In this document: positions 24,307 through 33,954 of the stretch, piece by piece
Numbering within the stretch: the stretch's first letter is position 1
Layout: each line of letters opens with the position of its first letter
Assembly: GCF_013364195.1 (NCBI RefSeq)
Contig: NZ_CP054918.1
Span: forward strand, 4,763,001 to 4,827,000
DNA length: 64,000 nt
Reading direction: 5' to 3'
Source of the DNA: Streptomyces sp. NA04227
GTDB lineage: Bacteria > Actinomycetota > Actinomycetes > Streptomycetales > Streptomycetaceae
Translations under genes and position numbers: made by a program
The notes under the pieces: generated by a model
Databases searched by the model: none
What the model was told of the DNA's origin: nothing
What the model saw: the letters and a program-made list of their open reading frames with translations, nothing else

Positions 24307-25932
24307 TCAAGAGGGGCGGCACAACAGCGGGTTCTCCAGTTCCGCGCACGGCCGGTGGCCGTGCGAGCGGACGATGTCCTTGCCCACCTCGTTGGCGAGG
24401 TAGCGCAGGAAGCCCGCGGCGATGGAACCCGCGGGCGGCTCGCCGTAGGTGTACGCGACCTCGGTCTGCCAGAACGGGTACGCGCCCTGTTCGGCGCCCT
24501 GGAGGGTGCTCTCGGCGCCGTCGATCCGGATGAGGGTGAGCCCCTTGTTCGCGCCGGTGGCGCCGACCTCGCTGTAACCGAGCGCCCCCGGGGTGCCGGA
24601 GACCGTGTCGAGCAGGGTCGAGGTCTTGCCGACCTCGCAGCGGCCCGGCACGCTCAGGTCCATCGCCTTGCAGTCGTCCTCGGTGGGCGCCAACGGCTTC
24701 TTGCCGCGCAGGACTTGGTCGATGAGGGTGGTCCGGCTGCCCGATCCCGGGTAGCGGCCGATCAGCTGGATGGGCAGATTCTGCTCCGCCCCGACCTGGC
24801 GCCAGTTGGTGATCCGTCCCGCGTAGATGTCCCGTATCTCCGCGAGGGAGAGGTTCTCCACCTCGACGTCCTCCCGCACGACCAGCGTGAACAGGGACAG
24901 CGAAACCGGCCGGGGCAGCAGCCGCGGGTGGCCCTTGCTGCGCGGGCCGTCGGTGAACGTCAGATGGTCGGACAGCCCGCGCACGCCCGGGCCCTTGTCC
25001 GCCTTCCCGGCATCGGTAAGGGTGTTGATGCCCTCCACGCTGCCTTTGAAGGTGTTCTCGGTGAGCGGGATCTCGGCGTCGGTGCAGGTACGCACGTACT
25101 GCTTCGCCGCCTCCCGTACGACCGGCTCGAAGGCGGTGGACCCGGACAGGTGCAGGGTTCCGGAGGCGCAGTCCAGCGGGGCGGCGTGGTCCTCCTCGCG
25201 GAAGATGGTGTCGAAGGACTGGACGCCCACGAGCATGACCAGGACCAGGAGCAGCGCCATCACCGGTTTCGAGGCGAGCGTATGGCTCTTGGTCTCCCTG
25301 ATGGCCCCGCCCCGGATACCGCCGCGCACGCCCGCCCGTACCTCGGGCTCGGGGAACAACCGCTCCTGGCTCGGGCGGAAGTCGGAGGGTGTGCTCGTGT
25401 CGTCGCGTTCCAGGAGGGCGAGGACCTTGTAGTGGGTGCGGCGGTTGAGGGGGACGCGCGGCAGGTTGATGACACACAGCTCGCCGGAGCCGTCCCCGGG
25501 CTGCTCGCCGGAGCGGTCCTCGGCGGGAGTGATCGAGAAACTCTCCCGTGATTCGAAGCTGTTGAGCAGGAACGCATGGCTCGGCTCGGTCACCGCCATC
25601 GCGATCACCCGGCGGCCGGGGAACAGCACCCGGATACCGATCGTGTCGATGTCGGAGGTCGCGTAGTGGCTGGGCTCGATGTCCGTCCAGCCGCTGTTCT
25701 CGATGCGCAGCAGAACGAACGAAGGGTCCTTCAGAGCCCGCCCGTTCTGCTGCATCCGCCGCAGTACGGCGGTGTGCGGAAGGTTGACCGTGTCCTGGTC
25801 CCGCACCGCGGTGTCCATCTGTACCCGGTAGCCGAGGCGCTTGCGCCCGACGAGGACGAACTCCCAGACGGCGGCGCCCAACGGGACCACCAGACCCAGT
25901 ACGGCGATGACCGACTGCCAGGAGAAATCCAC
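24307..25932 (-). CDS. Membrane-tethered PstS-like phosphate-binding protein with intracellular domain
   Basis: About 541 residues; start GTG at 25932 (VDFSWQSVIAV) or 9 bases earlier, both weakly supported. Helix 1 (about 8-24) is followed by a 200-residue soluble domain (RVQMDTAVRDQDTVNLP...VLLRIENSGWTDIEPSHY), then helix 2 at about 228-245 (PVMALLLVLVMLVGV). The remaining 290 residues are a PstS-type phosphate-binding fold: LHLSGSTAFEPVVREAAKQYV and GRYPGSGSRTTLIDQ, with DIYAGRITNWRQVG. PstS proteins normally feed an ABC transporter, but no pstCAB lies nearby. The tethering and inner domain suggest a sensor, or that phosphate or another anion is bound for signalling. Confidence 0.8.
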   Translation of the reverse strand: MDFSWQSVIAVLGLVVPLGAAVWEFVLVGRKRLGYRVQMDTAVRDQDTVNLPHTAVLRRMQQNGRALKDPSFVLLRIENSGWTDIEPSHYATSDIDTIGIRVLFPGRRVIAMAVTEPSHAFLLNSFESRESFSITPAEDRSGEQPGDGSGELCVINLPRVPLNRRTHYKVLALLERDDTSTPSDFRPSQERLFPEPEVRAGVRGGIRGGAIRETKSHTLASKPVMALLLVLVMLVGVQSFDTIFREEDHAAPLDCASGTLHLSGSTAFEPVVREAAKQYVRTCTDAEIPLTENTFKGSVEGINTLTDAGKADKGPGVRGLSDHLTFTDGPRSKGHPRLLPRPVSLSLFTLVVREDVEVENLSLAEIRDIYAGRITNWRQVGAEQNLPIQLIGRYPGSGSRTTLIDQVLRGKKPLAPTEDDCKAMDLSVPGRCEVGKTSTLLDTVSGTPGALGYSEVGATGANKGLTLIRIDGAESTLQGAEQGAYPFWQTEVAYTYGEPPAGSIAAGFLRYLANEVGKDIVRSHGHRPCAELENPLLCRPS

Positions 25933-26034
25933 GGCTCCCACTCCCGTCCACGACTCTGCTCGGCGGTCCTGCCCGGATCGGTCCGTCCATTGAACAGGCG
26001 TGCGGGCGCGCGTGCTTCCCGGCGAACAACAAAG

Positions 26035-26073
26035 CGGCGTCAACTCTCCCTGTTCGCAGGGGAGTTGACGCCG
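26035..26073 (-). terminator. Terminator of lysS
   Basis: Arms 26035-26049 and 26059-26073 (CGGCGTCAACTC with GAGTTGACGCCG at the base) form a 15-pair stem with a small loop. On the minus strand it is followed by a T-rich stretch GCTTTGTTGTT, which fits an intrinsic terminator about 60 bases after the lysS stop. Confidence 0.8.
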
Positions 26074-26131
26074 TTTCCGGTCAAGTTTCCCGGTTGTTCG
26101 CCGAGTTGGTGGCGCCGAGCGCTCGGCTCGC

Positions 26132-27859
26132 TCAGGCCCCGAGCAGCTTGCGCACCCGGTCCTGGCCGACCGCGAGCAGCAGCGTGGGCAGCCGCGGTCC
26201 GGTGTCCCGGCCCACCAGGAGCTGGTAGAGCAGGGCGAAGAACGCCCGCTGGGCGACCTTGAGTTCGGGCGTCGGCTTGGCCTCGGCCTCCAGGCCCGCC
26301 ATCAGCTTGGGCACGCCGTAGACGAGCGTGGTCAGACCGTCCAGGGACCAGTGCGTGTCCAGACCGTCGACGAGCATCCGCAAGCTGGCGCGGTCCTGCT
26401 CGCCGAGCGTGGACAGCAGCTCGCCGTTGGGCGCGGCACGCACCACGGTGCGCTGGTCGGCAGGGACGTGGGTGTTGATCCACGCCTCGGCCCGGTCCAG
26501 GCGCGGGCGCACCTCGGCCAGCTCGGTGAGCGGGTGCTCCGGGTCCAGCTCGCCGAGGATGCGCAGCGTCTGGTCCTCGGCCCCGGCGGTGATGTCGGCG
26601 ACCGAGGCGAGGGTGCGGTACGGCAGCGGGCGCGGAGTGCGCGGCAGCTCACCGGCCGCGGTGCCGACGGCACGGCTGTACGCGGCGGCGTCGGCGGGCA
26701 GCGCGCTGTCGTCCTCGACCTTCGCGGAGAGCTTGTCCCACTCGTCGTAGAGCCGCTGGATCTCCTGGTCGAAGGCGATCTTGAAGGACTGGTTGGGCTT
26801 GCGGCGCGCGTACAGCCAGCGCAGCAGCTGCGGCTCCATGATCCGCAGCGCGTCGCCGGGCGTGGGCACGCCGCCCTTGGACGAGGACATCTTCGCCATG
26901 CCGCTGATGCCGACGAAGGCGTACATCGGGCCGATCGGCTGCTTGCCGTCGAAGATCCGCACGATCTGCCCGCCGACCTGGAACGAGGAGCCCGGCGAGG
27001 AGTGGTCGACGCCGGACGGCTCGAAGATCACGCCCTCGAACGCCCAGCGCATCGGCCAGTCGACCTTCCACACCAGCTTGCCGCGGTTGAACTCGCTCAG
27101 CCGGACCGTCTCGCCGAAGCCGCAGCCCTCGGTGGTGCAGGTGTAGGTCAGCTCGGTGGACTCGTCGTCGTAGGCGGTGACGGTGGTGAAGTCCTTGCCG
27201 CAGCGCGCGCAGTAGGGCTTGTAGGGGAAGTAGCCGCCCGCGCCGGTGCTGCCGTCGTCCTCACCGGCCGCCCCGGAACCCTCCGCGGCCTCCAGCTCGG
27301 CCTCGTCGACCGGCTTCTGCGACTTCTTCTGCGGCTGCTTCTTGGTCCGGTACTGGGCCAGGATCGCGTCGATGTCGCCGCGGTGCCGCATCGCGTGCAG
27401 GACCTGCTCGCGGTAGACGCCCGAGGTGTACTGGGCGGTCTGGCTGATCCCGTCGAACTCCACGCCGAGCGCGTCCAGCGCCTCGGTCATGGCCGCCTTG
27501 AAGTGCTCGGCCCAGTTCGGGTACGCCGAGCCCTCGGGCGCGGGCACCGAGGTCAGCGGCTTGCCGATGTGCTCGGCCCAGGACTCGTCGACACCGGGCA
27601 CCCCGGCCGGGACCTTGCGGTAACGGTCGTAGTCGTCCCAGGAGATGAGGTGGCGCACCTCGTGCCCGCGCCGCCGGACCTCGTCGGCGACCAGGTGCGG
27701 GGTCATCACCTCGCGCAGGTTGCCGAGGTGGATCGGGCCGGAGGGGGAGAGCCCGGAGGCGACGACGACCGGTTTGCCCTGGGCACGGCTTTCGGATTCG
27801 GCGATGACCTCATCGGCGAAACGGGAGACCCAGTCGGCGGTCTCGTTGCTCTGCGCCAC
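26132..27859 (-). CDS. lysS: Lysyl-tRNA synthetase, class I
   Basis: 575 residues, GTG start. Class I signature sequences are SGPIHLGNL (HIGH region) and KMSSSKG (KMSKS loop) in a Rossmann catalytic core; four Cys in YCARCGKDF and CTTEGCGFG suggest a zinc site. The C-terminal half is the class I LysRS anticodon-binding helical domain. Class I LysRS replaces the common class II enzyme in some actinobacteria. An acidic, Gln/Lys-rich insert at about 185-215 (PQKKSQKPVDEAE) is an unusual low-complexity loop. Divergent from argS. Confidence 0.96.
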   Translation of the reverse strand: MAQSNETADWVSRFADEVIAESESRAQGKPVVVASGLSPSGPIHLGNLREVMTPHLVADEVRRRGHEVRHLISWDDYDRYRKVPAGVPGVDESWAEHIGKPLTSVPAPEGSAYPNWAEHFKAAMTEALDALGVEFDGISQTAQYTSGVYREQVLHAMRHRGDIDAILAQYRTKKQPQKKSQKPVDEAELEAAEGSGAAGEDDGSTGAGGYFPYKPYCARCGKDFTTVTAYDDESTELTYTCTTEGCGFGETVRLSEFNRGKLVWKVDWPMRWAFEGVIFEPSGVDHSSPGSSFQVGGQIVRIFDGKQPIGPMYAFVGISGMAKMSSSKGGVPTPGDALRIMEPQLLRWLYARRKPNQSFKIAFDQEIQRLYDEWDKLSAKVEDDSALPADAAAYSRAVGTAAGELPRTPRPLPYRTLASVADITAGAEDQTLRILGELDPEHPLTELAEVRPRLDRAEAWINTHVPADQRTVVRAAPNGELLSTLGEQDRASLRMLVDGLDTHWSLDGLTTLVYGVPKLMAGLEAEAKPTPELKVAQRAFFALLYQLLVGRDTGPRLPTLLLAVGQDRVRKLLGA

Positions 27860-28153
27860 GATCGGTACGTCTCTTTCTTCCGGTGAACTTCAGGCGGACG
27901 TGCGGACGGCCCGCGAGCCCGGGGCCGGTGATCCGCCGGGAACGGATCGGGTGGTGGACCAGGTACTGGACCGGGTGAGGGACCAGGTGGTGCGCCCGCC
28001 CCGCCGTACGTCCGCCGCGCTCGGCGGGACGGCGCGGGAGGCCGACGCCACCATTGTCCCAGCTGGCCCGCCGAGCGCGAAAATGGCTTTACCCCCCATG
28101 GAATACTGGCGAGGTCTGTCTGACCACATCCTCCAGGAGAACGGCTCCCTTTC

Positions 28154-29938
28154 ATGACCTCGGTCACGTCGCTCACGGCCTCCGTCAACCAGCGCCTCGC
28201 GGACGCGCTCTCGGCAGCCATGCCGGACGCCGCCTCCGCGGACCCGCTGCTGCGACGCAGTGACCGTGCCGACTTCCAGGCGAACGGGATCCTCGCCCTC
28301 GCGAAGAAGGCGAAGGCCAACCCGCGGGAGGTCGCCGAGCGGGTCGTGGGCGGTATCGACAACGGCGCGGTGATCAAGGATGTCGAGGTCTCCGGACCCG
28401 GCTTCCTCAACATCACCGTCACCGACCGGGCCATCACCGAGAACCTCGCCGCGCGGCTCGCCGACACCGAGCAGCGGCTCGGCGTGCCCCACAACCCCGG
28501 CGCGGGCACCACGGTGGTCGACTACGCCCAGCCGAACGTCGCCAAGGAGATGCACGTCGGCCACCTGCGCTCCGCGGTGATCGGCGACTCGGTCGCGCAG
28601 ATCCTGCGGTTCACCGGTGAGACCGTCGTGGCGCGGCACCACATCGGCGACTGGGGCACCCAGTTCGGCATGCTCATCCAGTACCTGATCGAGCACCCGC
28701 ACGAGCTGGACCACAAGGAAGCCGACTCCGCGGCCGCCTCCGGTGAGGAGGCGATGTCCAACCTCAACCGGCTCTACAAGGCCGCGCGTGTCGCCTTCGA
28801 CTCCGACGAGGAGTTCAAGGGCCGGGCCCGGCGCAGGGTCGTCGCCCTCCAGGCCGGTGACACCGAGACCCTCGCCCGGTGGCAGAAGTTCGTCGACGAG
28901 TCGAAGGTCTACTTCTACTCGGTCTTCGACAAGCTCGACATGGTCATCGAGGACGCCGACGTGGTCGGCGAGTCCGGCTACAACGACATGCTCGACGAGA
29001 CCTGCCGCCTCCTGGAGGAGTCCGGCGTCGCCGTGATCTCCGAGGGCGCGCTGTGCGTCTTCTTCGACGACGTCAAGGGCCCCGACGGCAACCCGGTCCC
29101 GCTGATCGTGCGCAAGTCCGACGGCGGGTACGGCTACGCGGCCACCGACCTCTCCGCGATCCGCAACCGGGTCTTCGACCTGAAGGCCTCCACGCTGCTC
29201 TACGTGGTCGACGCCCGCCAGTCCCTGCACTTCAAGATGGTCTTCGAGACCGCGCGGCGGGCAGGCTGGCTCAACGACGACGTCACCGCGTCCCAGCTCG
29301 CCTTCGGCACCGTGCTCGGCAAGGACGGCAAGCCGTTCAAGACCCGTGAGGGCGAGACGGTCCGGCTCGTCGACCTGCTCGACGAGGCCATCGACCGCGC
29401 CTCGGCGGTCGTACGGGAGAAGTCCCAGGACTCCCCGGAGCCGCTCACCGAGGAGGAGATCGCCGAGCGGGGCGCCCAGGTCGGCATCGGCGCGGTCAAG
29501 TACGCCGACCTGTCCACCTCCGCCAACCGGGACTACAAGTTCGACCTGGACCAGATGGTCTCGCTCAACGGTGACACCAGCGTGTACCTCCAGTACGCGT
29601 ACGCCCGGATCAAGTCGATCCTGCGCAGGGCGGGCGATGCCACCCTCGCCGCCCACCCGGAGCTCGAACTCGCCCCCGCCGAGCGGGCGTTGGGCCTGCA
29701 CCTGGACGGTTTCGCGGAAACCCTCGCGGAAGCGGCCGCCGACCACGCCCCGCACAAGCTGACCGCGTACCTGTACCAACTCGCCTCGTACTACACGGCG
29801 TTCTACGACAAGTGCCCGGTCCTCAAGGCCGAAACCCCCGCCCAGGTCGAGAACCGCCTCTTCCTGTGCGAGATCACGGCGCGCACGTTGCATCAGGGGA
29901 TGGCGCTGCTGGGGATCAGGACGCCTGAGCGGCTCTGA
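28154..29938 (+). CDS. argS: Arginyl-tRNA synthetase
   Basis: 594 residues, ATG start, CAGGAG upstream. An N-terminal Add-1 domain ([13 protein letters not shown]) is followed by the catalytic core with [19 protein letters not shown] containing the HVGH motif and IIGD-like IGDSVAQIL; the C-terminal DALR anticodon-binding domain ends in [22 protein letters not shown]. It charges tRNA-Arg in the cytoplasm. The 294-base gap shared with lysS shows no leader-peptide or T-box structure. A hairpin follows. Confidence 0.97.
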   Translation: MTSVTSLTASVNQRLADALSAAMPDAASADPLLRRSDRADFQANGILALAKKAKANPREVAERVVGGIDNGAVIKDVEVSGPGFLNITVTDRAITENLAARLADTEQRLGVPHNPGAGTTVVDYAQPNVAKEMHVGHLRSAVIGDSVAQILRFTGETVVARHHIGDWGTQFGMLIQYLIEHPHELDHKEADSAAASGEEAMSNLNRLYKAARVAFDSDEEFKGRARRRVVALQAGDTETLARWQKFVDESKVYFYSVFDKLDMVIEDADVVGESGYNDMLDETCRLLEESGVAVISEGALCVFFDDVKGPDGNPVPLIVRKSDGGYGYAATDLSAIRNRVFDLKASTLLYVVDARQSLHFKMVFETARRAGWLNDDVTASQLAFGTVLGKDGKPFKTREGETVRLVDLLDEAIDRASAVVREKSQDSPEPLTEEEIAERGAQVGIGAVKYADLSTSANRDYKFDLDQMVSLNGDTSVYLQYAYARIKSILRRAGDATLAAHPELELAPAERALGLHLDGFAETLAEAAADHAPHKLTAYLYQLASYYTAFYDKCPVLKAETPAQVENRLFLCEITARTLHQGMALLGIRTPERL

Positions 29939-29971
29939 GGCTCCGGGCGGAAGCCTGCGGAACGCGTAAAT

Positions 29972-30008
29972 GGCGCCCCCTTACGCTGAGTTGGCGTAGG
30001 GGGGCGCC
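29972..30008 (+). terminator. Terminator of argS
   Basis: GGCGCCCCCTTACGC (29972-29986) pairs with GCGTAGGGGGGCGCC (29994-30008) with one mismatch around a 7-base loop, 33 bases after the stop codon. Confidence 0.8.
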
Positions 30009-30107
30009 TTGGTGCTGGACCGTTGGTCGTCGTGGACGGGGCCGGGCCGGTCCGGGGTCGGCAACGGGGTGCGTCAGCTCAGCGGCCGGTGTGCCCTGAC
30101 CAACTGG

Positions 30108-30281
30108 TCAGGGAGCGAGACACTCCGTCGGCAACTCGGGGCCGGCGACGTCCGTCACCTCAGTCACTGAGCCAGTCGCGCACCCGACGAGCGAGGCGGG
30201 GTCCGGGTCGGCGCTGGCCGGTGCGGCCAGAATCCCGAGGAACGCGAGGGCCCCGAAGGCCACGGCTGCGGTGCGGTACAT
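30108..30281 (-). CDS. Small secreted peptide
   Basis: 57 residues from the ATG at 30281 (GCAGGGAAAGC upstream); upstream sequence in frame has no ribosome site. A clear Sec signal (MYRTAAVAFGALAFLGILAAPASA, cleavage near ASA-DP) leaves a mature peptide of about 33 residues with two Cys (LVGCATGS and PTECLAP), possibly a disulfide-linked peptide. No family known to me; small secreted Cys peptides of this sort are common and poorly characterised in Streptomyces. Confidence 0.6.
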   Translation of the reverse strand: MYRTAAVAFGALAFLGILAAPASADPDPASLVGCATGSVTEVTDVAGPELPTECLAP

Positions 30282-30527
30282 GCTTTCCCTGCTCTCTTTC
30301 GACGTCGGGCTTGCCGTCGAAGAAGAACGCACCCGTCTTCCCGGCGAGAAGCCAGACACTCGCTGACCACCCGAACGGGTGCCGAAGGATCGATCCGGCT
30401 GTCGGGTCCCGCCGGTCCGTGGACGCGTACGTCCGATGCGTACGTCCTCCGCCCCGTACCCGCTCGCTTCGGGTACGGGGCGGTGTGTTTGGGGCTGGGC
30501 TCTGCGGCGACTCCGGCTTCTGCTCCG

Positions 30528-32282
30528 CTACTTCGGCTTCCAGAGGGTGAGTTCGGCCGTGTAGCCCGGGACCAGGGTGTTGCCGTTGTCCTTGTCCACG
30601 TACTGCTGGACGTTGGTGATCTTCAGCATGGCGAGGTGTTCACCGCTGGTCATGCCGCACAGCAGGTCGCCCTTCTTGAGCAGGGCACCGCCGTCGATCA
30701 GATTCGTGGCCTCCAGGGTGCGGGCGAGCGCGTGCTCGGTGATGCCCTGCTCGCACTGGTGCGCAGTGGGGCCTTCGCTCTTGCCGAACTCCCGGTAGTA
30801 GAACCGCAGTTTCTCGCCCTTGGGCGGGGCCTGCAGTTCCGGGATCGAGGTGTCGCTGTCCGTCACCGGCAGGTGCTCGTCCAGGTCCACGAACGAGCCG
30901 AGGATCTTGCGCTTCGGGTCCATGCCGAAGGTGACCGTCTGCCCCTTGACCACCACCGTGTACTGCCCCGCCGAGGCCGACGGACTCGCGTCCCCGCCCG
31001 CCTTGCCGCCGCCCTCGTCCCCGGTCTGCGCGAGCAGGAAACCGCCGCCCCCGAGCAGTACCACCGCCCCCACCACAGCGGCGATCACCGGTCCCTTCGG
31101 GCGCCCTGCCGGGGCCCGCCTCGCCGCGGCCGCCGGGGGCCAGGCCCGGGGCGGGTGCGGGGACTGGGGCGGGTACGCGGCCTGGGTGGGTGCGTACGCG
31201 TGGGGGCCGGACTGCTGCGGGGTGGGTACGGGGGCGGGGTGCGCCTGCGGGGGTGCGGCCTGGGTGGGGACGTACGTCGCCTGGGGAGGCTGGGCCGCGG
31301 AGGGCTTGCTCAGGGTGAAGGGTGCCGAGGCGGCGGGGGCGCCGTCGCCGGGTGCCACGGGCTGCTGGGCGGCCTGCTCGCGGCGGGCGATCTCCTGGGT
31401 GACGGGCGCCGGCAGCCAGCCGTCGAATTCCCGCAGGTCGCGCCCCGCGGCCTGGGCACACCAGTCGGCGAGAGCCCCCGGTGCGGGCCGCTGCGCGGGG
31501 TCGGCGGCCAGGCAGCTCTCCAGGAGCGGGCGCAGTGGGTCCGGGTAGCCGCTCAGGTCCGGCGGCCGGTGCTCGGTGTTGGCGATGGTCGCGGCGATGG
31601 AGAGTCCGGAGCCGTCCCCGTAGGGGTGCCGTCCGGTGGCGACCATGGCCGCGATGAGACCGAGGGCGAAGATGTCGGTGGCCGGGGTGACCTTCTGTCC
31701 CAGAGCGTGCTCGGGGGACATGAACTGCGGGGTGCCGATGAACCCGCCGGTCTGCGTCAGCTGCGCGGTGTCCGTGGCCCGGGCGATCCCGAAGTCGATG
31801 ACCCACGGTCCCCGTGAACTCAGCAGAATATTGCTGGGCTTGAGATCCCGGTGGATGACGGACGCCGCGTGCACGCTCCCCAGCGCATGCGCCACACAGC
31901 CGATCAGCTGAAGGGCGGCGGGCATCGGCAGCGGTCCGTGGGCGGTCAGCGCCTCGTCCAGCGGCAGTCCGGCCACGTAAGCACTGGCGATCCACGGCTG
32001 CTCGCCGCTCATGTCGTGGTCCACCACCGGCACGATGTGGTAGCCCGACACCCGCCGCGCCGCCTGCACCTCCGCCTCGAAGCGCGCCCGGAAATCCGGG
32101 TTCTGCGCGAACTCCCTGCGGATCAGCTTCAACGCCACCGGCTGCCCGCCCCGCGTCCGCGAGAAGTACACGGCACCCATGCCGCCCTCACCGATCTTCG
32201 CGGAGAGCAGGTACCCGGAGATCTCCCGAGGGTCCTCGGGGCCAAGTGGCCTGAGAACTTCCGGCAGTTGGGCCTGCGGCAT
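30528..32282 (-). CDS. Membrane Ser/Thr protein kinase, paralogue of the kinase at 669
   Basis: 584 residues, ATG at 32282. The kinase domain (about 24-285) has GEGGMGAVY, the VALK lysine at 52, HRDLKPSN with Asp146 and DFG at 163-165, and is nearly the same protein as the first kinase of this window across about 280 residues. A Pro/Ala/Gln-rich linker (305-395) leads to one membrane helix (398-420, PVIAAVVGAVVLLGGGGFLL) and a different ectodomain of about 160 residues with VVVKGQTVTFGMDPKRKILG and YYREFGKS. The ectodomain has two Cys (HQCEQG and LLCGMTS) and was not recognised. So this pair keeps the same kinase with swapped sensors. Confidence 0.9.
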   Translation of the reverse strand: MPQAQLPEVLRPLGPEDPREISGYLLSAKIGEGGMGAVYFSRTRGGQPVALKLIRREFAQNPDFRARFEAEVQAARRVSGYHIVPVVDHDMSGEQPWIASAYVAGLPLDEALTAHGPLPMPAALQLIGCVAHALGSVHAASVIHRDLKPSNILLSSRGPWVIDFGIARATDTAQLTQTGGFIGTPQFMSPEHALGQKVTPATDIFALGLIAAMVATGRHPYGDGSGLSIAATIANTEHRPPDLSGYPDPLRPLLESCLAADPAQRPAPGALADWCAQAAGRDLREFDGWLPAPVTQEIARREQAAQQPVAPGDGAPAASAPFTLSKPSAAQPPQATYVPTQAAPPQAHPAPVPTPQQSGPHAYAPTQAAYPPQSPHPPRAWPPAAAARRAPAGRPKGPVIAAVVGAVVLLGGGGFLLAQTGDEGGGKAGGDASPSASAGQYTVVVKGQTVTFGMDPKRKILGSFVDLDEHLPVTDSDTSIPELQAPPKGEKLRFYYREFGKSEGPTAHQCEQGITEHALARTLEATNLIDGGALLKKGDLLCGMTSGEHLAMLKITNVQQYVDKDNGNTLVPGYTAELTLWKPK

Positions 32283-32606
32283 GGTGAATCCCCCTGTGAG
32301 TCACGTCGATCGCGTGCGCAGCGTAGCGGCCGGTCCGGCGGCACGCCCCGTGCCCAGGTGCCGGGCCGTGGGGCCGACCGCTGATCGTGAAGGAGGACGA
32401 GCCGGGTGGCGGTCCGGTTGCGATGGGGGCGGGCTGGACGGCACCGGTTCGGGCAGGGGCCCGCGGAGGCCAATGCAGTTGGAGGCCCCTGGACACGGCG
32501 CAAGCGGGAAAGCCGCACTCCGGAAGATCCGGAGGCGGCTTTCGTGCGTCGGGAGCGGTCGGTCGTACGTTCAGGCGTGCGTTCAGGCGTGCGTTCAGCC
32601 GGACTC
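32283..32606. other. Intergenic region between Uma2 gene and kinase
   Basis: 324 bases. It contains the hairpin listed separately at 32508-32543 and three near-copies of GTTCAGGCGTGC at about 32568-32600, next to the Uma2 stop codon. Both neighbouring genes are on the minus strand, so this also holds the kinase promoter; no clear -35/-10 pair was seen. Confidence 0.4.
32508..32543 (-). terminator. Terminator after the Uma2 gene
   Basis: GAAAGCCGC plus CTCCGGA pairs with TCCGGAGGCGGCTTTC (32528-32543) around a 3-base loop with one bulged A, about 65 bases after the Uma2 stop. Confidence 0.7.
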
Positions 32607-33173
32607 TCAGGCGTACGTGGGGAGGTGGCCGGTGGTGATCTTCACTCCAAGGCCGGGAATCTCGGCGTCCTCTCCGTAGGAACCGTGCCGACGGCCTTGG
32701 TACTCGCCCGCGCGCGGAATCGTGTACAGGGTCCAGCTCCCGTCCCGCGGATCGATCAGCAGGTACGCGGGCACGCCCGCGTCCGCATACCAACCGACCA
32801 TGTCGCGGGTGTCCTTGGTGCTGTTGCCCTTGGAGACCACCTCGACGGTGAGCTCGACGTCCCCGGGGTCGGCCAGCCAGTCGTCCGATTCGCCGAAGCC
32901 CCGGTCGCACACGAGCAGGTCCGGGGTCGCGTAGTCGTCGGGCTCACCCGGCATCGGCATGGAGGCGACCTGGTACGGGCGAAGGTGCGAGGGCAGGGCC
33001 GGGCGCAGCTGGTCGTAAAGGTCGTTGATGATCCCGGCGTGCTTTCCGCGCAGGGCCGGAGACATCATCAGGACTCCCCGGATGATCTCGGCCCTGAGGC
33101 CACTGGCTGCTTCCGCGGCTTCGGCGGCCCTGCGCATCCGCGTCATTCCGTGCTCTGGGCTGGTGAGAGTCAC
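32607..33173 (-). CDS. Uma2 family (DUF820) restriction-endonuclease-fold protein
   Basis: 188 residues from the GTG at 33173, which has GGAGG 6 bases upstream; the frame is open to 33248. The Uma2 pattern is clear: [42 protein letters not shown] (catalytic Asp) and [36 protein letters not shown] with the Glu and Lys of a PD-(D/E)xK site. The family is very expanded in Streptomyces and cyanobacteria; its DNA target is unknown. Divergent from the YnfA-like gene, 84 bases apart. Confidence 0.9.
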   Translation of the reverse strand: MTLTSPEHGMTRMRRAAEAAEAASGLRAEIIRGVLMMSPALRGKHAGIINDLYDQLRPALPSHLRPYQVASMPMPGEPDDYATPDLLVCDRGFGESDDWLADPGDVELTVEVVSKGNSTKDTRDMVGWYADAGVPAYLLIDPRDGSWTLYTIPRAGEYQGRRHGSYGEDAEIPGLGVKITTGHLPTYA

Positions 33174-33257
33174 CTCGTCCTCCCTTCGGTCCCGGGCCGA
33201 ATCTATCGGGGCGGTTCTGTCCACAGGCCGTCCACGACGATCTGCCACGCTTCCCTC

Positions 33258-33596
33258 ATGTCTGTCCTGCGCTCCGTCCTCCTCTTCGTCCTCGCCGCGC
33301 TCCTCGAGATCGGCGGCGCCTGGCTGGTGTGGCAGGGAGTTCGGGAGAGTCGTGGTTGGGCCTGGGTGGGGGCCGGGGTGGTGGCGCTCGGGCTGTACGG
33401 ATTCGTTGCCACGCTTCAGCCCGACGCCGAGTTCGGCCGCATCCTCGCCGCGTACGGCGGCGTCTTCGTGGCGGGCTCGCTGGCCTGGGGCATGGTGGCC
33501 GACGGGTACCGGCCGGATCGGTGGGACGTTGTCGGGGCGCTGGTCTGCCTCGCCGGGATGGCGGTGATCATGTACGCGCCCCGGGGTGGGCGTTGA
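33258..33596 (+). CDS. YnfA/UPF0060 small membrane protein
   Basis: 112 residues, ATG at 33258. Four membrane helices with the family's landmarks: [70 protein letters not shown] and [17 protein letters not shown]. Length is that of the UPF0060 family, related to small multidrug-resistance-type transporters; the substrate is not established. Confidence 0.93.
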   Translation: MSVLRSVLLFVLAALLEIGGAWLVWQGVRESRGWAWVGAGVVALGLYGFVATLQPDAEFGRILAAYGGVFVAGSLAWGMVADGYRPDRWDVVGALVCLAGMAVIMYAPRGGR

Positions 33597-33669
33597 GGGC
33601 GGTCCGTGTCGACGGGCGTTGGTCGCGCAGGACTTTGCGGTTTCCTACTCGTTTGACGCAATCGGTTCC

Positions 33670-33954
33670 ATGTCTGAGACGACGTACAGCATCGGTGAGG
33701 GGCCGGCGACCCGAGTCAGCCTGTCTCTGCCGGAGGGGACTGCGGAGGCGGTCCGGGTCCGGGTCGGAAAGCGGGAGTTCTCCGCGTTCATCGCCGCGGC
33801 CGTCGAGCGGGAGCTGAGGGGGCAGATTCTGGACGAGTATCTGGCCGACTACGAGACCCGCGAAGGACCCGTGTCCGAGGGGGCGCAACAGCGGGCGCGG
33901 CAGGTGTTCGACGAGGTGTTCGCCGAGGAAGACCAGTGGCCCGCCGCAAGCTGA
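33670..33954 (+). CDS. Antitoxin, ribbon-helix-helix type
   Basis: 94 residues, ATG at 33670. An N-terminal ribbon-helix-helix-like segment is seen: TRVSLSLPEGTAEAVRVRVGKREFSAFIAAAVERELR, then a C-terminal acidic tail (EYLADYETREGP, DEVFAEEDQW) suited to bind a toxin. The PIN gene begins inside its last codons at 33936 (19-base overlap), as in PIN toxin-antitoxin pairs. Such antitoxins also repress their own promoter. Confidence 0.82.
   Translation: MSETTYSIGEGPATRVSLSLPEGTAEAVRVRVGKREFSAFIAAAVERELRGQILDEYLADYETREGPVSEGAQQRARQVFDEVFAEEDQWPAAS

Noticed and set aside
27860..28153. T-box or attenuator before argS or lysS
   Set aside because: No T-box core, leader peptide or competing hairpins were seen in the 294-base gap.
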